A stretch of 18,173 nucleotides of DNA from Acidimicrobiales bacterium (GTDB lineage: Bacteria > Actinomycetota > Acidimicrobiia > Acidimicrobiales > RAAP-2): the NCBI GenBank assembly GCA_030044045.1, contig JASHWO010000191.1, positions 1-18,173 of the forward strand, read 5' to 3'. Under the pieces are notes generated by a model. That model worked only from the letters and a program-made list of their open reading frames with translations. It made no database searches and was not told where the DNA came from. Position numbers and translations under genes: made by a program. This document shows positions 1 to 7,644 of this stretch, in pieces. Position 1 is the stretch's first letter; each line of letters starts with the position of its first letter.

Positions 1-122
1 CCGTCGAACCCGTCCGGCCGGGCGGTGTCGATGGAGGAGGTCCGCCGGACCGACCCCGGCGCCCGGGGCGGCGTGGCCACCACCGGGTCGTGGGGCCCGG
101 CCGACTCGGGGAGGAAGAGCAT
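1..122 (-). CDS. DUF2889-like protein, N-terminal 40 codons (runs off the left edge)
   Basis: The frame opens with an ATG at 122-120 that shares one base with the TGA of the upstream amidohydrolase gene (TGATG), so it is probably translated by coupling in the same minus-strand operon. It stays open to the window edge. The visible protein begins MLFLPESAGPHDP and contains TPPRAPGSVRRTSSID. This PPR.PGS.RRT..ID pattern recalls the N-terminus of actinobacterial DUF2889 proteins, a family of unknown function. The match is from memory of the motif, not a search. Codon third positions are almost all G or C, as in neighbouring genes, which supports real coding. The rest of the gene lies outside the window, so length and later domains cannot be judged. 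Confidence 0.6.
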   Translation of the reverse strand, partial: MLFLPESAGPHDPVVATPPRAPGSVRRTSSIDTARPDGFD

Positions 123-1843
123 CAGGCGGCGACCGGCCGCAACCGCCGCCCCGCCCGCGCCCCCGTGCCCCGCCCCTCCCGGGTGGCCACCACGCCGTTG
201 ACCACGCTCATGGCCACCCCGGTGGCCCCGGGCACCAGCCGCCGCTCCCCCGCCGGCTGGTCGTCGACGAACCGCACCCCGGTGGTGCCGACCCGGTCCG
301 GGTCGAAGAGGACCAGGTCGGCGGCGAGGCCCGGGCGCACCAGCCCCCGGTCGCCCAGGCCGAGCAGCCGGGCCTGGTCGCCGGTGAGCTTGGCCACCGC
401 CCGCTCCAAGGTGAGCACCCCCCGCTCGCGCACCCAGTGCTGCAGGGTCCAGACGGCGTAGCAGCTGTCGGTGTTGGCCATCACGTGGGCCCCGGCGTCG
501 GAGGCGCCGATCATGGCCGCCGGGTGGGCCACCAGCCGGCCCACCTGCTCGTCGTCGCCGTTGCGCATGACCGTGGCCACCTGGGTCTCGAAGCCGTCGG
601 CCAGGGCCAGGGCCAGCAGCACGTCGACCGGATCCCGCCCCCACTCGGCGGCCAGCGCCGCCAGGTCCCGCCCCTCCACCCCCGGCTGCCCGGTGTAGCG
701 CACCCGTACGTGGTCCCAGCGCCCGTTGAACACCGGGTTCGGGGTCATGGCCGCCCCCTCGCGGCGCAGGCCGGCGCGGCGGCCGGCGTCGGCGGCCAGC
801 GCCCGCACCCCCTCGGCGCCCCCCTCCCGCACGGCGGCCAGCAGGGTGGGCAGCGACCGCACCAGCACCCCCGGGCGGTCGAGGCGGGTCCACAGCTCGA
901 AGGGCCGGGTGGACACCTGGGGCACCACCCGCACCCCGGGCCGGGCCCCGGCCGCCACCCGGTCCAGCACGGCCAGGCCGACGCCCGGATCCTCGGTCGA
1001 GTCGAAGACCGGCCCCACCACCACCGGCCGGCCCGAGGTCGCGGCCAGCCGCTCGTGCCACGCCAAGTCGGCCAGGCGCTCCTCCCGGCCCTGGAGCAGG
1101 GCGGCGTTGGCCATGGTGAAGAGCCCCGGCCCGGGCCCCCGGCCCAGCACCCCGGCCAGGGCCAGCAGCTCCTCCTCCCCGCAGACCTGGCCGGGCAGCG
1201 CCGTCCCGCCCGGCCCCGGGTTGCCCACCACCTGGTCGGTGGAGAAGCCGAGGGCGCCCAAAGACAGCCCCTGGTGGAGCAGGCGGCCCATGGCCGCGAT
1301 CTCTTCGGCGGTGGCCGGGCGGGAGTGGACGTCGGGCACACCGAGCACGGCCGCCCGGAGCGGGACGTGGCCGACCAACTGCGCGTGGTTGACCGCCACG
1401 GGGAGGGCGTCGAGCCGGGCCACGTAGGAGGGCAGGTCGGTCCAGTCGAAGGGCACCCCGGCCTCGATGGCCGCCTCGGGGATCTGCTCCACCGTGCTCA
1501 TGGCGGCCACCACGTAGCGCCGGCACGCCTCGTCGGGCACCGGGGCCAGGCCGTAGCCGCAGTTGGTGGTGACCACGGTGGTGACCCCGAACTGCGAGGA
1601 GGGGGTCAGGTCGGGATCCCAGAACAGGTTGGCGTCGAGGTGGGTGTGGGGGTCGACGAAGCCCGGGGCCAGCACCAGCCCGTCGGCGTCGACCTCCTCG
1701 GCGCCAGCGCCCTCCACCCGGGGCGCCACGGCGACGATCCGGCCGTCGCTGACGGCCACGTCGCCGTCGAGGGGCGGGCCGCCGGTGCCGTCCACCACGT
1801 GGGCGCGGCGGACCACCAGGTCGTAGCGGGGCTGGCCAGGCAC
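122..1843 (-). CDS. N-acyl-D-amino-acid deacylase (D-aminoacylase) family amidohydrolase
   Basis: 573 residues from a GTG start. This is a metal-dependent TIM-barrel hydrolase of the D-aminoacylase/dihydroorotase-like group, cytosolic, expected to cleave N-acyl amino acids or related amides. The composite barrel strand near residues 8-20 (DLVVRRAHVVDGTG) is followed by the metal motif GFVDPHTHLD with H66 and H68. NCGYGLAP follows, with C95 at the position of the D-aminoacylase metal-binding Cys. The C-terminal IGASDAGAH carries the conserved Asp, and the last ~60 residues return to the small beta domain (GLVRPGLAADLVLFD). The length is normal for the family. The start was chosen because the protein then begins just before the first beta strand; it lies 20 nt after the stop of the upstream amidohydrolase, so the two are co-transcribed. 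Substrate specificity cannot be told, and many actinobacterial members are only generically named. Confidence 0.88.
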   Translation of the reverse strand: MPGQPRYDLVVRRAHVVDGTGGPPLDGDVAVSDGRIVAVAPRVEGAGAEEVDADGLVLAPGFVDPHTHLDANLFWDPDLTPSSQFGVTTVVTTNCGYGLAPVPDEACRRYVVAAMSTVEQIPEAAIEAGVPFDWTDLPSYVARLDALPVAVNHAQLVGHVPLRAAVLGVPDVHSRPATAEEIAAMGRLLHQGLSLGALGFSTDQVVGNPGPGGTALPGQVCGEEELLALAGVLGRGPGPGLFTMANAALLQGREERLADLAWHERLAATSGRPVVVGPVFDSTEDPGVGLAVLDRVAAGARPGVRVVPQVSTRPFELWTRLDRPGVLVRSLPTLLAAVREGGAEGVRALAADAGRRAGLRREGAAMTPNPVFNGRWDHVRVRYTGQPGVEGRDLAALAAEWGRDPVDVLLALALADGFETQVATVMRNGDDEQVGRLVAHPAAMIGASDAGAHVMANTDSCYAVWTLQHWVRERGVLTLERAVAKLTGDQARLLGLGDRGLVRPGLAADLVLFDPDRVGTTGVRFVDDQPAGERRLVPGATGVAMSVVNGVVATREGRGTGARAGRRLRPVAA

Positions 1844-1863
1844 GGCGGTCGCGGGCTCCGGCC

Positions 1864-3072
1864 TCAGACGGCCACCGCCCGGCGGGTGGCCGGGAGCAGG
1901 GTCGGGATGCCGGCCAGGGGGGCGTCCGGGGACCAGCCGGGGCCCAGGTGGGCCAGCAGGTCGTCGAGGTCGATGCCGTAGAAGCGGGCCGGGCCGTGGA
2001 GCAGCATGGCCCGCTTGTCGGCGTCGGTCAGGTCGTCCCGGTCCCGGAGGATCTCGATGGGGTCGGGCCAGGCCCCGTCCTGGTGGGGCCAGTCGCTGGC
2101 CCACAGCACCCGCTCGGCCCCCACCGTGGCCACGGTGAGGGCCAGCCCGGCGTCGGCCGGCTCGCCGGAGATCACGCACTGGTCGCGGAACTGCTGCAGG
2201 GCGGTGCGGGGGTGTGGGGTCGAGACCAGGGCCATCTTCCGGTAGGTCTCGTCGAGGCGGCCCAGCCAGTGGGGCAGCCAGCCCACGTCCCCCTCGAAGA
2301 TGCCCACCCGCAGGTCGGGGAACCGGTCGAGGGCGCCCCCGTCCACCAGGTGCAGCACGGCCAGCTGGAGCTGGATGGGCACCCCCATCTGCCACTGGGC
2401 CCGGTTGGCCAGGTGCCGCACCAGGCCCAGGGTGGGGCTGGCCGGGTTGCTGGCGTGGACCACCGCCGGCCGGCCGGCCTCGACCAGGGTCGCCCAGATC
2501 GGGTCCAGCGCCGGGCTGCCCAGGGTCTGGCCGGCCGGGGTGGGGATGGGCGAGAGCATCACCGTGGCGGCCCCGGCCCCGAGCACCCGGTCCAGCTCGG
2601 CCCGGGCCCAGTCCAGGTCGGCCAGGGGCAGCACCGCGGCCCAGCGCAGCCGGCGCCGATCGGCCGAGGCCAGCTCGGCGATCCACTCGTTGTAGGCGTG
2701 GGCCGAGGCGTTGGCGAACCCCTGGTCCGGCAGGTCGTCCAGCCCCAGGGTCATGGTGGGGAACAGCACGCTGACGGCGATGCCCTGCTGGTCCATGAGG
2801 GCCAGCCGCCGGTGCGGGTCGTGGACGCCCGGGTCGACCTCGGTGTCCAGGTCGATGTCGAGCCGGCCGCCCTCGGCCAGCCCGCCCGGGGTGCAGAGCG
2901 AGCCCACCGTCCACTCGAAGCGGGTGGGCCGGCCGTAGAAGTAGACGGCCTCCTCCCCGTCGACCCGGCGGCGCTGCCAGGCGATCTCCCGGTACTCGGC
3001 GGGCAGGCGCTCCTGCCACATGGCGAACGGCTCCATGACGTGGCCGTCGGCGTCGACGATCGGCAGCTTCAC
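1864..3072 (-). CDS. Amidohydrolase-2 family metal-dependent hydrolase
   Basis: 402 residues from GTG, preceded by a good Shine-Dalgarno (GGAGGGAG about 5 nt upstream). This is an Amidohydro_2 (PF04909) TIM-barrel protein related to aminocarboxymuconate-semialdehyde decarboxylase and to many uncharacterised actinobacterial hydrolases/decarboxylases. Visible motifs are N-terminal IVDADGHVMEP with H11 as metal ligand (DxDxH form), VVHASN with H206, FEGDVGWLPHW at 259-269, and WASDWPH with the catalytic/metal Asp at 327. The full-length barrel is present. It is the first gene of a minus-strand operon with the D-aminoacylase-type gene and is divergent from the phosphotransferase across a 169-nt gap. 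An in-frame extension upstream is rejected because its residues are low-complexity Gly/Arg and antisense to the phosphotransferase. The reaction (C-N hydrolysis versus C-C decarboxylation) is unknown. Confidence 0.87.
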   Translation of the reverse strand: MKLPIVDADGHVMEPFAMWQERLPAEYREIAWQRRRVDGEEAVYFYGRPTRFEWTVGSLCTPGGLAEGGRLDIDLDTEVDPGVHDPHRRLALMDQQGIAVSVLFPTMTLGLDDLPDQGFANASAHAYNEWIAELASADRRRLRWAAVLPLADLDWARAELDRVLGAGAATVMLSPIPTPAGQTLGSPALDPIWATLVEAGRPAVVHASNPASPTLGLVRHLANRAQWQMGVPIQLQLAVLHLVDGGALDRFPDLRVGIFEGDVGWLPHWLGRLDETYRKMALVSTPHPRTALQQFRDQCVISGEPADAGLALTVATVGAERVLWASDWPHQDGAWPDPIEILRDRDDLTDADKRAMLLHGPARFYGIDLDDLLAHLGPGWSPDAPLAGIPTLLPATRRAVAV

Positions 3073-3161
3073 GAGGCTCCCTCCCCGCTCCCGCGGGCCG
3101 CCCCGGGCCGCCCCGCCCGGCCTGGCCTCCAGCGACCCTCGTCCAGTTCTCCCGCCACGTC

Positions 3162-3175
3162 GTGCAAGTATGCAC
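3162..3175. promoter_or_regulatory. Candidate operator, inverted repeat GTGCA-N4-TGCAC
   Basis: A perfect 5-bp inverted repeat (GTGCA AGTA TGCAC) sits in the 169-nt gap between the divergent amidohydrolase and phosphotransferase genes. It is a locally AT-richer patch in very GC-rich DNA. It overlaps AAGTAT, a possible -10 for the rightward genes. The position suits a repressor controlling both operons, but the arms are short and no regulator gene is adjacent. Confidence 0.3.
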
Positions 3176-3241
3176 CTGGCGGGAAACCCGGAGAGCACAC
3201 CGGGGAACGCACCGGGCGGAGCCAGGGGAGGACCGGACAGC

Positions 3242-4327
3242 ATGGCGGAGGGTGCGGCGGACCGGACAGGGGACCGGGAGGCAGCCGACGAACGCACGGC
3301 CGGCCTGGTCGACCCGGAGCGCCTGGGCCGCTGGATGGACGGGCAGGGGCTGCCCGGCGCCGGCGAGCCGGTCGAGGTTCGCTTCGTCAGCGGCGGGGCC
3401 TCGAACGAGATCTTCCACGTCCGGCGGGGCGACTTCGAGGCCGTGCTGCGGCGGCCGCCCCGGGTGGTGCCTCCGGGGCGGAACGAGACGATGCTGCGCG
3501 AGCACCGGGTGCTCGAGGCCCTGAACGGCACCGACGTCCCCCACCCCGAGGCCCTCGCCGCCTGCCCCGACCCCGGGGTGCTGGGGGCCAGCTTCTACCT
3601 GATGCAGGCGGTGGACGGGTGGTCGCCGATGCACACCGACGGCTGGCCGGCCCCCTTCGACACGGATCTCGGGGCCCGCTACGGCCTGGGCATCCAGCTG
3701 GTGGACGGCATCGCCCGCCTGGCCCGGGTCGACTGGCGGGCCCGGGGGCTGGAGGGGTTCGGCAAGCCGGAGGGGTTCCACGACCGCCAGGTCGACCGCT
3801 GGCTGGCCCACCTGGCGCCGGTCCGGTTCCGCGAGCTGCCCGGCCTGGACGAGGCCGCCGACTGGCTGCGCCGGCACCGGCCGAGCCATTGGGAGCCGGG
3901 GATCATCCACGGCGACTACCAGTTCGCCAACGTGATGTTCGCCCACGGGGCGCCGGCCCGGCTGGCGGCCATCGTGGACTGGGAGATGTCCACCGTGGGC
4001 GATCCCCTGCTCGACCTGGGCTGGGTGATGAACGGCTGGACCGACCCGGGCGAGGACCGCACCAAGGGGTATGTGGACGCCACCGGGCTGCCGGGCCGGG
4101 ACGAGGTGCTCCACCACTACGCCACGGTCAGCGGCCGGCCGGTGGACGAGATCGACTACTACGTGATCCTGGCCCGGTTCAAGCTGGCCATCGTGTTGGA
4201 GGCCGGCTACGCCCGGGTGGTGGCCGGCCAGGCCGACAACCCGGGCATGGCCGCCTTCGGCCGGGTGGTGCTGGACAACCTGCGGGCCGCCGCCGAGCTG
4301 GCCTCGACCACCCGGCTCGGGCAGTGA
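3242..4327 (+). CDS. APH-type phosphotransferase family protein (ACAD10/11 N-domain-like)
   Basis: 361 residues from ATG, with GGAGG about 10 nt upstream. The fold is that of aminoglycoside/choline kinases. FVSGGASNEIFHV at 48-60 is the nucleotide loop region, HGDYQFANV at 223-231 is the Brenner catalytic loop with D225 and N230, and IVDWEMSTVGDP from 244 carries the Mg-binding D246 (the DFG equivalent). In actinobacteria this branch (COG3173) usually sits among acyl-CoA dehydrogenases and thiolases. It resembles the kinase-like domain of ACAD10/11, which phosphorylates 4-hydroxyacyl-CoA; that substrate role here is inference. It is unlikely to be a true aminoglycoside resistance enzyme given this context. 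The LLM oxidoreductase follows 91 nt downstream in the same direction. An upstream ATG at 3170 would add 24 Pro/Gly-rich residues and has no clear ribosome site. Confidence 0.88.
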   Translation: MAEGAADRTGDREAADERTAGLVDPERLGRWMDGQGLPGAGEPVEVRFVSGGASNEIFHVRRGDFEAVLRRPPRVVPPGRNETMLREHRVLEALNGTDVPHPEALAACPDPGVLGASFYLMQAVDGWSPMHTDGWPAPFDTDLGARYGLGIQLVDGIARLARVDWRARGLEGFGKPEGFHDRQVDRWLAHLAPVRFRELPGLDEAADWLRRHRPSHWEPGIIHGDYQFANVMFAHGAPARLAAIVDWEMSTVGDPLLDLGWVMNGWTDPGEDRTKGYVDATGLPGRDEVLHHYATVSGRPVDEIDYYVILARFKLAIVLEAGYARVVAGQADNPGMAAFGRVVLDNLRAAAELASTTRLGQ

Positions 4328-4418
4328 ACGGAGGCTGGCGGGGCGGCACGCGGACGGGCGCACGCCGGCGGACGCGGACAGGACGGAGAGGGAGGCAGGG
4401 CATGGAGAGGGGCAGGAC

Positions 4419-5282
4419 GTGAAGATCGGGATCTCGCTGGGGACGTTGCGGCCGAGCCTGTGGGCCGAGGCCACCCGGGAGGCGGACCGCCTGGGCTTCG
4501 ACTCGGTGTGGCTGCCCGAGCACCTGGTCATCCCCCTGGACATGGCCGGCAGCCCCCACGCCGGCCAGGACCACCCGCCCATCCCGACGGACATCCCGGT
4601 CTTCGACGTGTTCACCTACCTGGGCTTCCTGGCCGGGCAGACCGAGCGGATCCACTTCGGCACCCAGGTCTACAACATCGGCCTCCGGCACCCCTTCGTG
4701 GTGGCCCGGGCGGTCACCACCCTGGACGTGGTGTCGGGCGGCCGGGTGGCGCTGGGGATCGGGGCCAGCTGGCTGGCCGCCGAGTGGGCGGCGGTGGGGC
4801 TCGACTTCACCACCCGGGGGCGCCGGGTGGACGAGGCCATCGCCGTCTGCCAGCGCCTCTGGTCGGAGGCGGTGGTCGAGCACCACGGGGAGTTCTTCGA
4901 CTTCGGCCCGGTGATGTTCGAGCCGAAGCCGGTGCAGTCCCCCTGGCCGCCGCTGCACGTCGGCGGCGACGGCCCGGCCGCCCGGCGGCGGGCGGCCACC
5001 GTGGGCGACGGCTGGATCCCCATGAACCACACGGTGGAGCAGATCCCCGCCGCCGCCCGGGAGATCGCCCGGCGCCGGGCCGAGGCCGGCCGGGAGGGCG
5101 TGACCGAGATCACGCTCAGCGGGGGCGACGGAGCCGACGACCTGCGCCGCCGGGCGGACCTGGGGGTGGGCCGGGCGCTGGTGCGGCCGTGGCGCTCGTC
5201 GAAGGAGGCGCTCGACGGCTTGCGGCGGTTCGCCGACGAGGTGCTGCCGCTGGTGCGGGACCATCCGGCGGCTGTGCTGTAA
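4419..5282 (+). CDS. LLM-class (luciferase-like) F420-dependent oxidoreductase
   Basis: 287 residues from GTG, with a purine-rich GAGAGGGG upstream. This is a bacterial-luciferase-like TIM barrel using F420 or FMN. It starts on the first beta strand (MKIGISLG), continues with AREADRLGFDSVWLPEHLVIP (a hallmark of the Rv2161c-type F420 subfamily, TIGR03619-like), and has the HFGTQVYN strand. RHPFVVARAVTTLDVVSGGRVALGIGASW is the conserved central segment, and PPLHVGGDGPAARRRAATVGDGWIP binds the cofactor phosphate. The length is standard. It probably forms an operon with the phosphotransferase. The physiological substrate is unknown; in this setting it may oxidise or reduce an acyl-CoA-related or alicyclic intermediate, which is inference. 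The last codons and stop form part of an imperfect 28-bp direct repeat with the region downstream. Confidence 0.9.
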   Translation: MKIGISLGTLRPSLWAEATREADRLGFDSVWLPEHLVIPLDMAGSPHAGQDHPPIPTDIPVFDVFTYLGFLAGQTERIHFGTQVYNIGLRHPFVVARAVTTLDVVSGGRVALGIGASWLAAEWAAVGLDFTTRGRRVDEAIAVCQRLWSEAVVEHHGEFFDFGPVMFEPKPVQSPWPPLHVGGDGPAARRRAATVGDGWIPMNHTVEQIPAAAREIARRRAEAGREGVTEITLSGGDGADDLRRRADLGVGRALVRPWRSSKEALDGLRRFADEVLPLVRDHPAAVL

Positions 5283-5342
5283 CCCGGCCCGGGTGGGGCC
5301 CCTGCCCCACGCCGGCTGTGCGGTAACCCGGCCCGGATAGGG
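5271..5342 (+). repeat. Imperfect 28-bp direct repeat spanning the LLM gene stop
   Basis: Two copies at 5271-5298 and 5315-5342 are identical at 25 of 28 positions. Both contain the end of the oxidoreductase reading frame including TAA (GCTGTGCTGTAACCCGGCCC and GCTGTGCGGTAACCCGGCCC). The copies flank a hairpin. This looks like a local duplication of the gene's 3' end. Confidence 0.75.
5284..5315. terminator. Hairpin between convergent genes (probable bidirectional terminator)
   Basis: GTGGGGC (5293-5299), loop CCCT, GCCCCAC (5304-5310) form a perfect 7-bp GC stem. An outer CCGGC/GCCGG pairing (5284-5288 with 5311-5315) extends it across an internal loop. It lies between the convergent LLM oxidoreductase and SDR genes and has no T-run, as is common for actinobacterial terminators. 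Confidence 0.55.
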
Positions 5343-5343
5343 G

Positions 5344-6207
5344 TCAGCCGTCGAGGAGGCGGGCCAGGACGGAGGCTGGGGGGTGGTTGGCGAACCCCTC
5401 CTCCGGCCAGTGCCACCAGCCGCTCGAGGCCAGGGCGCCACCGTCGGGGTGCAGGGTGGTGCCGGTGACGAACGACGACAGGTCCGACGCCAGGAAGAGG
5501 ACGCACCCGCCCACGTCCTCGAAGGTGCCGGGGCGGCCCATGGGGGTGGCCACCCGGTGCTGCAGCTCGGCCACGTCCTCCCTGGTCCCGGCAGCCAGCG
5601 CCGCCAGGGCCGGGGTGGGCACGTAGTCGGGGGCCACGGTGTTGACCCGGATGCCCTCCGGCGCCAGTTCGACGGCCAGGGACCGGCTGACGCTGGTCAC
5701 CGCGGCCTTCATGGCGGCGTAGACGGCGAACCCCGGGGCCGCCCGGTGGGCCTCGATCGAAGTGAGGTTGACGACGGAGCCGCCCCCGGGACGCATGCGG
5801 GCCACGGCGAGCTGGGTGGCGCGCAGCAGCCAGGTGAAGTTGGTCCGCACCAGGACGTCCCAACCGGCCGGTCCCGACTCGGCGAACGGTTGGCGGAAGG
5901 TGCCCCCGACCACGTTGACCAGCACGTCCACCCGGGGGCCGTAGCCCTTGGCCACCTGCTCGAAGAAGGACGACACCGCCGGCCCGTCCCGCACGTCCAT
6001 CTCGGCGGCCAGCACCTCGGCCCCCTGCTGACGGAGGGCGGCCGCCGTCTCGGCCAGCGCCGTCCCGTCACGGTCGCAAAGGGCCAGGCGCATCCCGGCG
6101 CCGCCCAGGTCGTCGGCGCAGGCCCTCCCCAAGCCGCCGCCCCCGCCCATCACCACGGCAACCCGCCCGGCCAGGCCGGCCCGGCGGTCGAGGAAGCTCG
6201 CGCTCAT
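5344..6207 (-). CDS. Short-chain dehydrogenase/reductase (SDR)
   Basis: 287 residues from ATG. A classical NAD(P)-binding Rossmann enzyme. The glycine motif is VVMGGGGGLGRA (19-29), a variant of TGxxxGxG in which MGG replaces TGG. D45 at the end of beta-2 favours NAD over NADP. DV at 71-72 contacts adenine. NVVGG at 98-102 replaces NNAG. The catalytic Ser is S150 (NLTS) and the YxxxK pair is Y163/K167 (YAAMK). IRVNTVAPDYVPTP follows. The gene begins 14 nt after the thiolase stop, so the two are co-transcribed. A keto/hydroxyacyl-CoA or hydroxysteroid-type oxidoreduction feeding the thiolase is plausible, but substrate is not readable. The start was chosen because it abuts the first beta strand; longer frames run into the thiolase. 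Confidence 0.9.
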   Translation of the reverse strand: MSASFLDRRAGLAGRVAVVMGGGGGLGRACADDLGGAGMRLALCDRDGTALAETAAALRQQGAEVLAAEMDVRDGPAVSSFFEQVAKGYGPRVDVLVNVVGGTFRQPFAESGPAGWDVLVRTNFTWLLRATQLAVARMRPGGGSVVNLTSIEAHRAAPGFAVYAAMKAAVTSVSRSLAVELAPEGIRVNTVAPDYVPTPALAALAAGTREDVAELQHRVATPMGRPGTFEDVGGCVLFLASDLSSFVTGTTLHPDGGALASSGWWHWPEEGFANHPPASVLARLLDG

Positions 6208-6221
6208 CCGGCCACGGCGGC

Positions 6222-7400
6222 TCAGCCGCCGGCGACCTCGACCACTACGGCCGAGCCCATGCCCCCACCGGCGCACATGGCGGCCACGGCGAGGCCCCCA
6301 CCCCGCCGGCGCACGTCGTTGACCAGGGTGGTCAGCATGCGCGCCCCGGTGGCGGCGATGGGGTGGCCCAGGCTGCAGCCGCTACCGCTCACGTTGACCA
6401 GCTCGGGGTCGATGCCCAGGGTCCGGCAGGCGGCCACCGGCACCGAGGCGAACGCCTCGTTGATCTCCCACAGGGCCACGTCGCCCACGGCGATGCCGGC
6501 CCGCTCCAGCGCCTTCGGGATGACCACGGTGGGCGCCATACCGGTCTCGTAGGGGTCCACGCCGACCGAGGCCCAGGCCCGGACCGTGGCCAACGGGGCC
6601 AACCCGTGGGCGGCGGCAAAGTCGTCGGACGTGAGGACCAGCGCCGCCGCGGCGTCGTTGATGCCCGACGAGTTCCCGGCGGTGATGGAGAAGTCCGGGA
6701 TCTCGGGGTGCAGCACCTTCAGGCCGGCCAGCTTCTCCATGGAGGAGTCCCGCCGGGGGTGCTCGTCCACCTCGAACACCACCGCCGAGCCGTCGGGGGC
6801 GGTGACCTTGAGCGGCACGATCTCGCCGGCGAAGCGGCCCTCGTCGATGGCGGCCACGGCCCGCTGGTGCGAGCGCAGGGCCCAGGCGTCCATCTCCTCC
6901 CGGGAGATGCCGGCAATCTTGGCCGTGTTCCAGCCCACGGTGACCGACATGTCGCGAGAGGGGGCGTCGGGCGTGTCGGGATGCGAGGGGGACATCCAGT
7001 CCACCCAGTCGTCGGTCCCGGCCACCCGCTTGCGCTCCATCGGGGCGGTGGACATCGACTGCACGCCGCCGGCGATCACCGCCCGGTCCATGCCGGACCG
7101 GATCGAGGCGGCGGCCGCCTGCACCGCCGACAGACCGGCCGCGCAGTGCCGGTTGACGGCCATGCCGGGCACCCCGGCGAGCCCTGCCTCCACGGCCACG
7201 TAGCGGCCGAGCACCCCGCCGCCATAGAGGGTCTCGGCCAGCACCAGGTCGTCGACCTCGGCGGCAGGGATGCCGCTGCGGGCAAGCGACTCCTCGACCA
7301 CGGCGCGGGCCAGGACCGAGGCATCGGTGTTGGCCAGGGTGCCCTTGCGGGCGGTCCCGATGGCGGTACGGCAGGCCGAGACGATGACGGCATCAGGCAT
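6222..7400 (-). CDS. Thiolase (acetyl-CoA C-acyltransferase family)
   Basis: 392 residues from ATG, normal thiolase length. It catalyses reversible Claisen cleavage of 3-oxoacyl-CoA. The nucleophilic Cys is C86 in NRHCAAGLSAV. WEINEAFA at 311-318 is the conserved NEAF block, GHPIAATGARM carries H346, and MCAGGGMGSA carries the second catalytic Cys, C376. The segment before the His motif reads NVSGSGCSLGHP instead of the usual NVNGGAIALGHP, which marks a divergent subgroup. The start codon lies 6 nt after a TACTGT hexamer with no Shine-Dalgarno, so a leaderless mRNA is likely. It leads a two-gene minus-strand operon with the SDR, divergent from the ferredoxin. Degradative (FadA-like) and biosynthetic use cannot be separated from sequence alone; the neighbourhood favours degradation. 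Confidence 0.93.
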   Translation of the reverse strand: MPDAVIVSACRTAIGTARKGTLANTDASVLARAVVEESLARSGIPAAEVDDLVLAETLYGGGVLGRYVAVEAGLAGVPGMAVNRHCAAGLSAVQAAAASIRSGMDRAVIAGGVQSMSTAPMERKRVAGTDDWVDWMSPSHPDTPDAPSRDMSVTVGWNTAKIAGISREEMDAWALRSHQRAVAAIDEGRFAGEIVPLKVTAPDGSAVVFEVDEHPRRDSSMEKLAGLKVLHPEIPDFSITAGNSSGINDAAAALVLTSDDFAAAHGLAPLATVRAWASVGVDPYETGMAPTVVIPKALERAGIAVGDVALWEINEAFASVPVAACRTLGIDPELVNVSGSGCSLGHPIAATGARMLTTLVNDVRRRGGGLAVAAMCAGGGMGSAVVVEVAGG

Positions 7401-7406
7401 GACCGC

Positions 7407-7412
7407 ACAGTA
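7407..7412 (-). promoter_or_regulatory. -10 element of thiolase, leaderless
   Basis: TACTGT on the minus strand, 6 nt before the thiolase ATG. This matches the TANNNT-N6/7-start pattern seen repeatedly in this window. Confidence 0.55.
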
Positions 7413-7631
7413 CCAGCGCGCTGTGACGACGGTCCCGCCGCCCGCCGGGGCCGCGGGCCGAGCCGCTGAGAGGCCGAGCGGACAGGCCGCGTGGATCAGG
7501 GAGCCGTTCATCCAGGCAAGCAGCTCGAGGCGGAGGAGGAAGGCCATGCCGGAGCCATGGCCGACCGACGACAACGCCGCGATGGGCCGGCTGGGGGACG
7601 GCGAGCCCACGCTGCCTGTCTGCTGGGCCTC

Positions 7632-7637
7632 TAGACT
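7632..7637 (+). promoter_or_regulatory. -10 element of ferredoxin, leaderless
   Basis: TAGACT, 7 nt before the GTG of the ferredoxin, with no Shine-Dalgarno at that start. Confidence 0.55.
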
Positions 7638-7644
7638 CACCACC

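Noticed and set aside
3242..4327. Aminoglycoside resistance gene
   Set aside because: It has the APH fold motifs, but belongs by context and sequence to the ACAD10/11-like branch found among acyl-CoA genes.
1948..4422. Long plus-strand open frame of over 800 codons
   Set aside because: Low-complexity Gly/Arg/His/Gln product overlapping genes with clear catalytic motifs; no recognisable domain.
1844..4615. Long open frame on the minus strand upstream of the D-aminoacylase gene, continuing without a stop to 4615
   Set aside because: It is antisense or out of frame to well-supported amidohydrolase, phosphotransferase and LLM genes and encodes low-complexity Pro/Gly/Arg/His sequence, typical of shadows in very GC-rich DNA.
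7424..7437. GGTCCC half-site upstream of the thiolase as another DosR-like box
   Set aside because: Only one half-site matches and it is centred about 30 nt from the start, out of register with the other boxes.
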